NCBI GenBank assembly: GCA_050943475.1
Contig: JBMNPF010000001.1
Location: 124,001-188,000, forward strand
Length of the DNA: 64,000 nucleotides
Reading direction: 5' to 3'
DNA from: Metaruminococcus_A sp050943475
Lineage (GTDB): Bacteria; Bacillota; Clostridia; Oscillospirales; Ruminococcaceae
Shown in pieces: positions 43,841 through 52,742 of the stretch (positions are counted from its first letter, which is position 1; each line of letters starts with the position of its first letter). The translations under genes were made by a program, and so were the position numbers. The notes beneath the pieces were generated by a model. It worked only from the letters and a program-made list of their open reading frames with translations. It was not told the origin of the DNA and searched no databases.

Positions 43841-44710
43841 GGGATCAGAACCTTTCTGTAATGGGGAATTACGCCCCAATTCGACTTTTTTCATTCCTGT
43901 ACGAGTATAGCATATCCCTGAGAGGTTGGCAAGAAATCGGAACGGGAATACAAAGATTGGAAAAAAGGTGGAAAGGCCGGTAAAATCGGCTTTTCTTGCG
44001 GTTTGAACGGCGCTCAGAACGGCAAATCTTAAGAAAACATTTATCGGAAAGGATGTTCGCTGCGCCCGCGCCGAGAGAATGAAAGACATTCTTTTCCGAA
44101 TGTTTGATGTGAAAAGCGGTGAAACGGTTCGGATTCCTTATACTATTATATATGTATATTTGGCGGCGAAAGGTTACAGCTTGTTAACGGACGGTTTGTA
44201 CCCGTGGTAGATTGCCCTCACCAAAATTGTTTTACCCGAATATATGGGGGCAGGTTGAAGACGCGTATACAGAATATTGATATTTAAAACCGTCAGCAAT
44301 GGAACTGCCTCCAAGACACTGGAAAGGAAACTCCTTTTTTCTTATTGTGGGGAACAACGGGCTATCTTTATCTTATTTTAATGGATAGAGTGGGAAGCAC
44401 CACTTGAATTTCGACAAAAAACTATACGAAATGTAAAAATTCGCACAAATATTCTTTTGTAGAGCAAAACGAAAAAGCGGGCAATTTGTTGCTATAATGC
44501 ATAAATAAAGAGGCGGATTTTTAAATTATTATTAGCATATTTACACAATTCCGCTTTGTGGCTGGATTTGGTAAATATATCAAAAGTTTGATGGATAAAC
44601 GGGATAAATCTCCAGAAAAATATCTTTTTTCACCTGTAAAAAATGCAAAAATGTCATCCTTGGAATGCAACCCTTCGTCAAATTTAACAAAATGAGTGGG
44701 AGAATCCGGT
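43841..44710. other. Long intergenic region between vanY and yabE-like gene
   Basis: About 870 bases without a recognised gene. A small hairpin AAAGGA-AAC-TCCTTT followed by TTTCTT (about 44323-44343) could be a weak plus-strand terminator. A lone TATAAT at 44493-44498 precedes a second possible stem (GCGGA near 44512 with TCCGC near 44550). The size suggests a leader RNA or small RNA. I could not fit it to the ydaO (c-di-AMP) riboswitch known upstream of similar wall enzymes. Confidence 0.35.
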
Positions 44711-44739
44711 TTGACACAGGTTGTTTTTGTGCATATAAT
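44711..44739 (+). promoter_or_regulatory. Consensus promoter of yabE-like gene
   Basis: TTGACA (44711-44716), exactly 17 bases, TATAAT (44734-44739): perfect consensus. The transcript should start about 58 bases before the ATG; the leader contains the short palindrome GTTACAATCGTAAC. Confidence 0.93.
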
Positions 44740-44803
44740 AGCTACAAACCGGTTACAATCGTAACAAAAGGATTTTGGCTATTGCCCAAAAAGGAGTTAT
44801 TGA

Positions 44804-45865
44804 ATGAGCACCTTCTGCAAAAGGCTTGCAGTGTTCCGCAACCGGCGCATGTTCCGCGGGATTGCTGTGGCTGTGGTATCCGCAATTGTGGTTGCTTCTT
44901 TTACCGGTATTACCCACGCGGCCAATGTTGTGTATATCCACGATGATGAAGACGTTTTAAAGTACTATACAAACGACAGTTCCCTTACCGCACAGGAGAT
45001 TTTGAAAGACCAGGGCGTTGCGTTCCGTTCAGAGGACGAAATTGAATTTACCGGTTTTGAAAACGGCGAAGCAACCCTGATTCTGCACCGGGCGTTTCCG
45101 GTGAACATTTCTGCGGATGGGCTGACCACTCAGCTGATGGTGACGGGAGGCACTGTTGGCGATGCATTGGAAAAAGCGGGTGTCACCCTTGCGGAGGATG
45201 ACTTGATTAATGTTTCCCCGTATGAGGACGCTGTTTCCGGCATGCAGATTAAAATTAACCGTGTTACCTATGAGACGGTTACCGAGGAATCCGCTATCCC
45301 GTTTGAAGTGGAGACCCGGGAAACCAACACCATGAACAAGGGAAAAACGGTCGTCACCCAGGTTGGTAAGGAAGGCGTGCAGGTTGCGACCTTTAAAAAG
45401 ACCATTGTAGACGGCGAAGTTACAGAGACCGAACTCATCAGCACCGAAGTAGTGGCGGAGCCGGTCACCCAGAAACAGACCGTTGGCACCAGCGAAAAGC
45501 ACATTGTCTCGGAGATTCTTCCTCCGGAGGAATTTGAGCTGGATGCAAACGGCGTTCCGACTAGCTATACCAAGGTTCTGACCGGAAAAGCAACGGCTTA
45601 CAGCAGCAGTATCCCCAATGTACGGGGCGCCAGCGGCAAACATTTGCAGGTGGGGTCGGTTGCGGTCAACCCAAATTTGATCCCCTATGGCAGCAGACTC
45701 TATATTACGTCGGCTGACGGGCGGTATATTTATGGGTATGCGATTGCGGCGGACACAGGAACCGCGCTGATGGATGGGCGTGTACTGGTAGACTGCTTCT
45801 TTGGAAGCTATGCGGAAAGCTGCCGTTTTGGCGCAAAAACGGTAAATGTTTATGTGCTGCCCTAA
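44804..45865 (+). CDS. G5- and 3D-domain wall protein (YabE/RpfB-like)
   Basis: A 353-residue exported protein. The N-terminal helix (about 15-37) is a signal anchor. Two DUF348 ubiquitin-like repeats follow (about 42-85 and 95-145), then a G5 domain (about 150-225; PFEVETRETNTMNKGKTVV, GKEGVQVATFKKTI). The C-terminal 3D domain (about 250-353) shows GKATAYSSS, VAVNPNLIPYGSRLYI, AADTGTALMDGRVLVDCFF and its three Asp. YabE/RpfB-type proteins are lytic transglycosylase-like wall hydrolases linked to growth and resuscitation. An AAGGAG site precedes the ATG. Confidence 0.92.
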   Translation: MSTFCKRLAVFRNRRMFRGIAVAVVSAIVVASFTGITHAANVVYIHDDEDVLKYYTNDSSLTAQEILKDQGVAFRSEDEIEFTGFENGEATLILHRAFPVNISADGLTTQLMVTGGTVGDALEKAGVTLAEDDLINVSPYEDAVSGMQIKINRVTYETVTEESAIPFEVETRETNTMNKGKTVVTQVGKEGVQVATFKKTIVDGEVTETELISTEVVAEPVTQKQTVGTSEKHIVSEILPPEEFELDANGVPTSYTKVLTGKATAYSSSIPNVRGASGKHLQVGSVAVNPNLIPYGSRLYITSADGRYIYGYAIAADTGTALMDGRVLVDCFFGSYAESCRFGAKTVNVYVLP

Positions 45866-45882
45866 AAATGAATACCGGTGAC

Positions 45883-45916
45883 AAAACCGCACAGGCTATG
45901 GCCTGTGCGGTTTTTT
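45883..45916 (+). terminator. Terminator after yabE-like gene
   Basis: AAAACCGCACAGGC (45883-45896) pairs with GCCTGTGCGGTTTT (45901-45914), followed by TT. Confidence 0.92.
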
Positions 45917-45966
45917 GCTGCTGACCGATTTTTATGCCGCCGAAAGATGGTTCGACAAAGGGCGAT

Positions 45967-45995
45967 TTGCAATTTCAACACGATTGTGGTATCAT
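45967..45995 (+). promoter_or_regulatory. Promoter of the membrane protein gene at 46068
   Basis: TTGCAA (45967-45972), a 17-base spacer and TATCAT (45990-45995) preceded by TGG, an extended -10. Confidence 0.72.
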
Positions 45996-46067
45996 CTAAG
46001 GGCAAACAGCGGTATACATTCAAATCCACAAGGCGGCCGTTGGCCGATCTGGTAAGGAGGAAACGAT

Positions 46068-46952
46068 ATGTTCCCGTTTATCCCGTACAATTACGACTAC
46101 AACTATAATTATAACTATGATTTTAGCTGGTTTTTTAACCAGAACGTCACGCTGTGGGACGGTTTTACCATATCCATGTTCCAACTGCTTTACTATGGGT
46201 TGAGCATTGCGTTATGGCTGCTCTGTTTTGTCTTTCAGGCAGTCGGGCTTTATACAATGGCGAAACAGCAGGGATTGCGCGGTAAGGGGCTTGCCTGGGT
46301 GCCGGTTCTCAACATGTATATGCTCGGCAAGGTGTCTGACTCGGTGAGCGGTGCGTTTGGCCGGCCCACCCATAAGCGGGTTTCGCTGTTGACCATGCAC
46401 ATTATCCTTTCGGCGGCGTCCTACGGGCTTTTGTTTTTCCTGCCCGCCGTTATCCAGTTTTTAATTCAGTTTTTCACCTACAGCAACTATTACCAGTTGA
46501 ATCCGGGATACGGGGCACCTACTTTTACACCGGTTGCATCGGTTCTAACGGTGTTGTTTACGTCCCTGGGAGTGATCGCGCTGGCAGTTGTTTACTATGT
46601 GTTCCTGATGCGCGCCCTTTACGTCATCTTCAAAGACCGTTCTGAGCGCAACTGTGCACTGATGATTGTACTCTGCATATTCATCAACTATGCAATCGGG
46701 CCCTGTCTGTTTGCTGTTCGCAACAACCAGTCCAAAGCGGCCCTGCGGCTTGATTATCACCGCCGCCAGCAGGAGGCGCAGCAAGCGGCATATCAGCAGG
46801 CGTATGCTGTTTATGAGGAACCTTCCGCTTCCCAACCGGCCGGGGGTTATGACGCCCCGGCGTATTCCCAGCCGGAGTCCGAGCTGGCGAGCCCCGGTTA
46901 TGAGTCTTCAGAACCGGCTGCGGAAGAGCCTTTGGACAAACCGGAACAATAA
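46068..46952 (+). CDS. Polytopic membrane protein of unknown function
   Basis: A 294-residue protein. The N-terminus is an unusual Tyr/Asn repeat (YNYDYNYNYNYDF, residues 7-19), encoded by a short tandem DNA repeat. Four membrane segments follow at about 40-60, 105-130, 155-180 and 200-220. The last 75 residues form a hydrophilic, Gln/Ala- then Pro/Ser/Glu-rich tail. I do not recognise the family; a GLAWVPVLNMYMLGKV segment resembles DUF-type four-helix proteins of Clostridia. It ends at a terminator. Confidence 0.72.
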   Translation: MFPFIPYNYDYNYNYNYDFSWFFNQNVTLWDGFTISMFQLLYYGLSIALWLLCFVFQAVGLYTMAKQQGLRGKGLAWVPVLNMYMLGKVSDSVSGAFGRPTHKRVSLLTMHIILSAASYGLLFFLPAVIQFLIQFFTYSNYYQLNPGYGAPTFTPVASVLTVLFTSLGVIALAVVYYVFLMRALYVIFKDRSERNCALMIVLCIFINYAIGPCLFAVRNNQSKAALRLDYHRRQQEAQQAAYQQAYAVYEEPSASQPAGGYDAPAYSQPESELASPGYESSEPAAEEPLDKPEQ

Positions 46953-46961
46953 ATTGAAAGC

Positions 46962-46992
46962 AAAAAGCGGGATCGGCGGATCCCGCTTTTTT
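46962..46992 (+). terminator. Terminator after membrane protein gene
   Basis: AAAAAGCGGGATC (46962-46974) pairs with GATCCCGCTTTTT (46979-46991). It directly abuts the ribosome site of the following GNAT gene. Confidence 0.9.
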
Positions 46993-47006
46993 ATGAGGTG
47001 AACAAA

Positions 47007-47549
47007 TTGAGTACCATAGAAACGCCACGCCTTGTTTTGCGTCCTCTTTGTGCAGAGGATCTGGCGGATTTTTACGAATACGCGAAAAACCCAAAGGTTG
47101 GGCCAGATGCGGGCTGGAAACCCCATGAATCGTTGGAAGAAACCCGTGGATATCTGGAGGAGTTTTGTAAACTGGAGGATGTTTGGGCCATTGTGGCGCG
47201 CGAAAGCGGCAAGATGATTGGCTCCATAGGGCTGATTGAGGATGAAAAACGGCACAATGACGCTGTTCGGATGCTGGGCTATTCCCTGGCGGAACCTGCA
47301 TGGGGTAAGGGCTATATGACCGAAGCGGCGCGGGCTGTTCTGCGTTACGGTTTTGATGTGCTGGAGCTGGCGCTGATTTCAGCCTACCATTATCCGGATA
47401 ATCACCGTTCCAAAAGGGTGATTGAAAAATGTGGATTCCGCTATGAAGGGCGGCAGCGGCAGACCGAAGTGCTGTTCAACGGCAGAATCTGCGACGAACT
47501 GCTTTACTCCATCACCCGGGACGAGTACCGGGCCTTTGCGGACGTTTAG
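47007..47549 (+). CDS. GNAT acetyltransferase (RimJ/RimL-like)
   Basis: A 180-residue N-acetyltransferase. It opens STIETPRLVLRPL, typical of the RimJ/L subfamily. The acetyl-CoA region LAEPAWGKGYMTEAARAVLRYGFD includes the GxGxxT-like loop, and HYPDNHRSKRVIEKCGFRYEG is the family C-terminal motif. I favour a TTG start at 47007 with GAGGTG six bases upstream; a GTG three codons earlier overlaps that site. The substrate is unknown. Confidence 0.85.
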   Translation: MSTIETPRLVLRPLCAEDLADFYEYAKNPKVGPDAGWKPHESLEETRGYLEEFCKLEDVWAIVARESGKMIGSIGLIEDEKRHNDAVRMLGYSLAEPAWGKGYMTEAARAVLRYGFDVLELALISAYHYPDNHRSKRVIEKCGFRYEGRQRQTEVLFNGRICDELLYSITRDEYRAFADV

Positions 47550-47984
47550 CTTTGTTTTTTGCAGGATAACTGCCTGCTGACCCGGTTTCCGGCAGCGTTG
47601 TTCCACCCGCTTTTTGGAGCAGGAACGGATTTTTCCGCTGCAACGTGGAGCGTTAAAAAGCGGTACTGTCATCTGCAATGGGCAAAACAAGGCAGTACTT
47701 CTGCGATTTCCGGAGGAAAAAAGCCCCGGATTCCCGAAGAATCTATGTTTTGCCCGGCTGGGAGAGGGCACCCCTTTTTGTCTTGTTCGCCTACCGTGCC
47801 AAAACTTTTGTAAAACGGGATTCGGGTTGGTTAAACAAGGCGTTAAGGTTGGGTGAATGAGGAGACCGCCTTGCCCGGACCAACACCGCGCCGGAAAAGT
47901 GGCGGAAAAATAGCAGGAATCGCTAGAGAGACGTTGCTGCAAAGACCTTTGTCCGATAAAAAGAGGCTTTGCTGCGTTACGGGT
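47550..47984. other. Intergenic region without a recognised gene
   Basis: I see no convincing gene or structured RNA between the GNAT gene and the purA terminator. The open frames here lack ribosome sites. Confidence 0.4.
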
Positions 47985-48026
47985 AAAAACAAAAGGACCT
48001 TCCTACAGGAAGGTCCTTTTGTTTTT
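47985..48026. terminator. Terminator after purA
   Basis: A long stem (AAAAACAAAAGGACCTTCC at 47985-48003 with its complement from 48008 on) with T-runs on both sides. It lies three bases beyond the purA stop. Confidence 0.92.
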
Positions 48027-48028
48027 CT

Positions 48029-49303
48029 TTACCGTTCAAGTACCTGTTCTCTGGACGGGCCAACGCCGACCATTTTAATGGGACAGCCACAAAGTTTTTC
48101 CAGGTAGGCAACATAATCCTTGCAGGTCTGGGGAAGCTCATCAAAGCTCTTGCAGGCAGAAATATCGCCAGAAAAGCCTTTGACTTCCCCGTAAACCGGT
48201 TCTGCGCCCTCCAGTTCGTTGATGTCACACGGGTATTCGGTGAGCACGGAGCCATCCGGTTTTTTGTAGGCGACGCAGACCTTTAGGGTGTCAAGGCCGC
48301 TCAGGGTGTCAAATTTGTTGACCGCAAGGCAGTCCAGGCCGTTTACACGGACTGCATGGCGGATAAGCACGGCATCAAACCAGCCGGTACGCCGCGGGCG
48401 GCCGGTGGTGGTGCCAAATTCGTGACCACGGTTGCGGATGAGGTCGCCGGTTTCATTGAACAGTTCGGTTGGGAACGGGCCTGCGCCCACACGGGTGGTA
48501 TAGGCTTTGGCCACGCCGATAATCTCTCCCAGCGCGTTCGGCCCGACTCCGGCGCCGATTGCAGCGCCCCCCGAAACCGGATGCGAGGAGGTGACAAACG
48601 GATAGGTGCCCACATCAATGTCCAGCAGGGTGGCCTGTGCGCCCTCAAACAGGACGTTTTTCCCCTCTTTCAAGGCGTTGTAGGTCAAGACCGAAACGTC
48701 GTCCACATAAGGGGCGAGCCGCTTGGCGTAGCCCTGGTATTCGGCGATGATAGCGTCCAGATCCAGCGCCTCGCCGTCGTAAATTTTGGTGATGATTTTG
48801 TTTTTGAGACCGCCGACCGCTTTGGCCTTTTGGACGAATACATCGTCGTGAACCAAGTCGTAGATGCGGATGCCGGAGCGCTCGTATTTATCCATATAGC
48901 AGGGGCCAATGCCGCGCCCGGTGGTGCCAATTTGGTTGGATCCGAGCGCTTTTTCGCTCAGACCGTCCAGCTTGCGGTGCCACGGCATAATGACATGTGC
49001 ACGCGGGTCAATGCGCAGGTTGGAACAATCAATGCCGCGTTCGGTCAAACCGTCAATTTCCTTTAAAATATCCTGCGGGTCAATAACAACGCCGCAGCCG
49101 ATGTAGCACTTGACCCCTTTGTAAAGGATGCCGGAGGGAATCAGATGGAGCTTGTAGACCTCGTCCCCGTTTTTTACGGTATGGCCCGCATTGTTTCCGC
49201 CCTGGGAACGGACAACAACCTCAGCGCGGGAAGCGAGAATGTCAATGACCTTTCCCTTTCCCTCATCGCCCCATTGTACGCCGACTACTGCTTTTGATGG
49301 CAT
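48029..49303 (-). CDS. purA: Adenylosuccinate synthetase
   Basis: A 424-residue enzyme of AMP synthesis that joins IMP and aspartate with GTP. The GTP loop VGVQWGDEGKGKVIDI lies at the N-terminus, with GNNAGHTV and QIGTTGRGIGP following, and TTGRPRRTGWFD in the C-terminal part. Length and motifs are complete. I chose the ATG at 49303 (GGGG seven bases upstream); an ATG eight codons earlier has no ribosome site. Confidence 0.97.
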   Translation of the reverse strand: MPSKAVVGVQWGDEGKGKVIDILASRAEVVVRSQGGNNAGHTVKNGDEVYKLHLIPSGILYKGVKCYIGCGVVIDPQDILKEIDGLTERGIDCSNLRIDPRAHVIMPWHRKLDGLSEKALGSNQIGTTGRGIGPCYMDKYERSGIRIYDLVHDDVFVQKAKAVGGLKNKIITKIYDGEALDLDAIIAEYQGYAKRLAPYVDDVSVLTYNALKEGKNVLFEGAQATLLDIDVGTYPFVTSSHPVSGGAAIGAGVGPNALGEIIGVAKAYTTRVGAGPFPTELFNETGDLIRNRGHEFGTTTGRPRRTGWFDAVLIRHAVRVNGLDCLAVNKFDTLSGLDTLKVCVAYKKPDGSVLTEYPCDINELEGAEPVYGEVKGFSGDISACKSFDELPQTCKDYVAYLEKLCGCPIKMVGVGPSREQVLER

Positions 49304-49378
49304 GACAGTACCCCATTTCATCTTCATTCAGGTTTATAATTTGCCGCCTGCGGGCACAAGGCCGCACAGACCTTAACA

Positions 49379-49407
49379 ATTATAGCAAACCTGTAACGAA
49401 AACGCAA
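49379..49407 (-). promoter_or_regulatory. Promoter of purA
   Basis: On the minus strand TTGCGT (49402-49407), a 17-base spacer and TATAAT (49379-49384), leaving a leader of about 70 bases. No purine riboswitch was recognised in it. Confidence 0.78.
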
Positions 49408-49648
49408 TTGCTTTGGCGCATTAATTTCATAAAACCACTGGATTTTTGCCGTTTTTTGGGGGATATTTCATAAGAGCGGTCGATTGGCCGAAAAACTGCC
49501 GGCGGATCGGCCTGAATAAAAATTGTTTTTTGTAAAAACGGGTGCAGAACCGGACAAATACGGCTGTTCAAATAGTTAGCCAGCCCCATACCGTATAAAT
49601 TTGAAAGCAGGGGAAAAAATATGGAAAAAGCATTTTGGAGGGATGGTC

Positions 49649-50098
49649 TTGAATCTGACCAATCAGGAATATGAAAAGCTCAACCAAAAGGCGAGCAAGA
49701 ATACCCGGAGCTATATTACCATACCAATGGCGTTCCTTGTCGGCGGGCTTATCTGCGTGCTGGGGCAGGCGCTGCTGAACCTTTACCTGTCGTTTGGGAT
49801 GAACGACGTTGACGCGGCATGCCTTGTCTCCTCAACCCTTATTTTTTTAACAGCGCTGTTCACCGGTTTAAGCCTGTTCAACAAGCTCGCAAAGTATGCG
49901 GGCGCGGGCACGCTGGTTCCGATTACGGGGTTTGCCAACGCAATGGTTTCCCCGGCGCTGGAGTTTAAAAGCGAGGGCTATATCCTAGGGCTGGGCGCTA
50001 AAATGTTTGTCATTGCCGGGCCGGTGCTGGTTTACGGCATCAGCGCTTCAATTGTGTACGGCATTATTTTGTACCTGATTCAAACCTTTGCAGGGTAA
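49649..50098 (+). CDS. spoVAC: Stage V sporulation protein AC
   Basis: A 149-residue membrane protein with four helices. NLTNQEYEKLNQKASKNTRS opens the protein, then PMAFLVGGLICVLGQALLN, GAGTLVPITGFANAMVSPALE and FKSEGYILGLGAKMF, all typical of SpoVAC. It forms part of the inner-membrane channel that moves Ca-dipicolinate into the forespore and out during germination. The start is best placed at the TTG at 49649, with GGAGGG exactly six bases upstream; two earlier Met codons are less well served. A sigma-G promoter is expected, but I could not place one with confidence. Confidence 0.9.
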   Translation: MNLTNQEYEKLNQKASKNTRSYITIPMAFLVGGLICVLGQALLNLYLSFGMNDVDAACLVSSTLIFLTALFTGLSLFNKLAKYAGAGTLVPITGFANAMVSPALEFKSEGYILGLGAKMFVIAGPVLVYGISASIVYGIILYLIQTFAG

Positions 50099-50210
50099 AA
50101 ATGAAACCGCAATGCGCCCATTTGAAGAGATGCGGGAACGCTTTTGGCGTATTCTTTACAGTGTGTTCGCAGTTCCTGCATGATTATTTTGAAACGGAGA
50201 AGAAGAAATT

Positions 50211-51221
50211 ATGGCAACCAGAATTTCGCAATCCACCATCCGGCTGGAAAAGCCGCCTGCTTTTATCAACCATGCGTCGGTGGTGGGCAAAAAAGAGGGA
50301 GAAGGGCCGCTCGGCCAGGAATTTGACGTCGTTAATCAGGACACCACCTTTGGTGAAAAAACCTGGGAGAAGGCCGAGAGCCGTCTCCAGACCGATTCGG
50401 TCAACAAACTACTGGAAAAGGAAAACCTTGCGCCCTCCGGCGTTGATGTTATGTTTGCGGGCGATCTGCTCAACCAGTGCATCAGCTCGACCTATGGCCT
50501 GCGGGAGCTGGATATTCCGTTTCTCGGGCTGTTTGGGGCCTGCTCCACCATGGCGGAGGGGATTATTTCCGCTTCCCTGTTTGTGGACGGCGGGCTTGCG
50601 AACCGCGCGGTCGCGGTGACCTCCTCTCACTTCTGTACCGCGGAGCGTCAGTTCCGCCTGCCGCTGGAATACGGCGGTCAGCGCACACCCACCTCCCAGT
50701 GGACGGTGACCGGCTCCGGTGCGGTGCTCATTGGCTGCGATGAAAACAAGCCAAAAATCCGGACGGTGACCATCGGCAAAATCACCGACCTCGGCATTAC
50801 TGATGCGAACAACATGGGCGCGGCCATGGCTCCGGCGGCCTGCTCCACCATTAAGACCTATTTTGATGACACCAAAGAGCTGCTGGAGAATTTTGACGCC
50901 ATCGTCACCGGTGACCTTGGGCTGGTGGGCAGCCGTCTGCTCTGCGAGCTGCTGGACCGCGAAGGGTTGGACATTAAGGACAAGCACCTGGACTGCGGCA
51001 AGCTCATCTACGACCTTGACACCCAAGACGTTCACGCGGGTGCCTCCGGCTGCGGCTGCTGCGCCACCGTGCTCTGTGCCCATTTTCTGCCCATGCTTGA
51101 ACGCGGCGAATACAAGCGTATTCTATTCTGCGCCACCGGCGCCCTGATGTCCCCTACCAGTGTGCAGCAGGGCGAAAGTATCCCGGGCATCTGCCATCTG
51201 GTCGAAATTACAGCAAATTAG
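50211..51221 (+). CDS. spoVAD: Stage V sporulation protein AD
   Basis: A 336-residue protein of thiolase-like fold that binds dipicolinic acid. GKKEGEGPLGQEFD near the N-terminus, GACSTMAEG, SSHFCTAERQFR and PMLERGEYKRILFCATGALMSPTS near the end are conserved SpoVAD segments. It sits on the SpoVA channel and is needed for Ca-DPA uptake. It follows spoVAC by 112 bases; GGAGAAGAAG precedes the ATG. Confidence 0.95.
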   Translation: MATRISQSTIRLEKPPAFINHASVVGKKEGEGPLGQEFDVVNQDTTFGEKTWEKAESRLQTDSVNKLLEKENLAPSGVDVMFAGDLLNQCISSTYGLRELDIPFLGLFGACSTMAEGIISASLFVDGGLANRAVAVTSSHFCTAERQFRLPLEYGGQRTPTSQWTVTGSGAVLIGCDENKPKIRTVTIGKITDLGITDANNMGAAMAPAACSTIKTYFDDTKELLENFDAIVTGDLGLVGSRLLCELLDREGLDIKDKHLDCGKLIYDLDTQDVHAGASGCGCCATVLCAHFLPMLERGEYKRILFCATGALMSPTSVQQGESIPGICHLVEITAN

Positions 51222-51232
51222 GAGGAAACAAC

Positions 51233-51604
51233 ATGGATGTTTTGATTGAGTACCTGAAAGCCTTTGTAGTGGGCGGGCTCATTTGCGTGGTCGGCCAGAT
51301 TCTCATTGATTATACCAAGCTCACCCCGGCGCGTATCCTCGTGGGGTTTGTCGTGGCGGGAGTTATCCTCGGCGCTGTTGGGCTGTACGGGCCGTTGGTG
51401 GAGTTTGCGGGAGCGGGAGCTACCGTTCCGCTGACCGGATTTGGCTATAACCTCGCCAAAGGGGTGAAAGACGCCGTTGCCGAGCAGGGGTTGGTCGGTG
51501 CGTTGACCGGGGGGTTGCGGGCGTCAGCCGGCGGCGTTGCAGCGGCGATCTTTTTTGCGCTGTTGGCGGCGCTCATCTTTAAGCCGAGCGACCGTTCAAA
51601 GTAG
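51233..51604 (+). CDS. spoVAE: Stage V sporulation protein AE (AEb)
   Basis: A 123-residue membrane protein with about four helices: YLKAFVVGGLICVVGQILIDYTKLT, GAGATVPLTGFGYNLAKGVK and GALTGGLRASAGGVAAAIFF are typical of SpoVAE(b). It resembles SpoVAC and completes the channel. It starts 11 bases after spoVAD with AGGAGGAAACA upstream. The core C-D-E set is present here; the spoVAA, AB and AF genes of Bacillus are not. Confidence 0.93.
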   Translation: MDVLIEYLKAFVVGGLICVVGQILIDYTKLTPARILVGFVVAGVILGAVGLYGPLVEFAGAGATVPLTGFGYNLAKGVKDAVAEQGLVGALTGGLRASAGGVAAAIFFALLAALIFKPSDRSK

Positions 51605-51741
51605 GAATTTTCCAAGAAGCGGAATGCTTGTATGAACAAGGCTGTTTTGGTTCAGACTGAGGATGTAGCTGGAGTTTTGCGCGGCAATCATTTGTATTGT
51701 TTCTTTTGAAGATACGAATGGTGCGATTGAGGGAGGGCCTT

Positions 51742-52200
51742 ATGGTTGTCAGTGAAGTGATGAGCCGGTATGTGGTACGGGTTTCTTACGATGAAACGGC
51801 TTACCGCGCTGCGGCGTTGATGCACCGCAGCAAGATCGGCGTGCTGCCGGTCACCCGGGGAACAACGGTGGTTGGGGTGATCACCGACCGGGATATTGTG
51901 ACCCGGTGCATTGCAATGGGGCGAACGCCGCTGGAGACAATGGTGGACGCCATTATGACCCAGCCGCCTGTAGTAGTAGAGGTTTCTGCGCCGGTGGCGG
52001 ATGCAATGGCGCTCATGGCAAAACACCAGGTGAAACGGCTGCCGGTGGTGCAAAAGGGCGCGCTTGCCGGGGTGGTAAGCCTTTCTGACCTGTTGGGGGC
52101 GGTCCCACAGGAAACGGTGGCGGGCGCTTACCAGGATATTTTCACCCCCAACAGCGGGAGCGATTCCGGCCCATCCTTTTTGGGTTCGCTGTTCACTTGA
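51742..52200 (+). CDS. CBS-domain pair protein
   Basis: A 152-residue cytoplasmic protein made of two CBS domains (about 1-60 and 68-125), e.g. KIGVLPVTRGTTVVGVITDRDIVTRCI and QVKRLPVVQKGALAGVVSLSDLL. CBS pairs bind adenine nucleotides and act as energy or c-di-AMP-type sensors, but alone they do not reveal a target. The ATG at 51742 has GGGAGGG four bases upstream. The C-terminus NSGSDSGPSFLGSLFT is low complexity. It may be co-transcribed with spoVAE. Confidence 0.88.
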   Translation: MVVSEVMSRYVVRVSYDETAYRAAALMHRSKIGVLPVTRGTTVVGVITDRDIVTRCIAMGRTPLETMVDAIMTQPPVVVEVSAPVADAMALMAKHQVKRLPVVQKGALAGVVSLSDLLGAVPQETVAGAYQDIFTPNSGSDSGPSFLGSLFT

Positions 52201-52203
52201 ATG

Positions 52204-52239
52204 AAAAGCACTGGTCGGTTCTCCGCCCGGTGCTTTTTT
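52204..52239 (+). terminator. Terminator after CBS gene
   Basis: AAAAGCACTGG (52204-52214) pairs (one G-T pair) with CCGGTGCTTTT (52227-52237), followed by TT. Confidence 0.85.
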
Positions 52240-52424
52240 GCGGCATTTTAGAGGTTTTGCCCCAAAACGGCCTGTAATCTTTAGGAGTTATTCTGCCAGT
52301 CGTCTCCATTGGAATGGATAAAACTATGGTATAAGAGCCTCTGGGGTGCCCAAAATTAAAGATTTTGACCGCGACGAGAACCTTGTAACGCTCCTGTATC
52401 GCACAGACGCGCTCATGAATGCGT

Positions 52425-52517
52425 TATAATAGCTTCATGTCGCCCTCCGAAGCAGCACTCTGGGCGGCTGAGCGGACATTGTTCCATGCAAAACCGTGGC
52501 AATGCACGGTTTTGTTG
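52425..52517 (+). ncRNA. Candidate small RNA, copy 1
   Basis: A TATAAT box (52425-52430) is followed 37 bases from its first base by a 21-nt core (52462-52482) that is identical to 61556-61576. A hairpin (CAAAACCGTG at 52489-52498 with CACGGTTTTG at 52505-52514) and TTG follow like a short terminator. The minus-strand reading frames of the two copies differ, so conservation is at the nucleic acid level. No known RNA family was recognised. No strong -35 box is visible in this copy. Confidence 0.45.
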
Positions 52518-52742
52518 TGGGCGCCCACGCGCCGTTCATGGGATAACGACTTTATATCATACGCCGAAGCAAAACGCTGAACGGATCTTCGTTTACGCCG
52601 TTTTCGTGGCTTGCTGCGCTGGGCGTTTAGGTGTTGTTCGTTGTCAGTAAAGATGAAAAACAAAGGGCTCCCGGAACGGACAAAAAGCCCCTAAAATGGG
52701 GGCCTTGGAGTGCTGGGGGAATCGGCTTAAGGAGGGTTGAAA

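Noticed and set aside
44141..44420. Possible ydaO-type (c-di-AMP) riboswitch upstream of the YabE-like gene
   Set aside because: Short GGGGAAC-like pieces are present, but I could not assemble the conserved helices and junction motifs, so I left it as an unexplained region.
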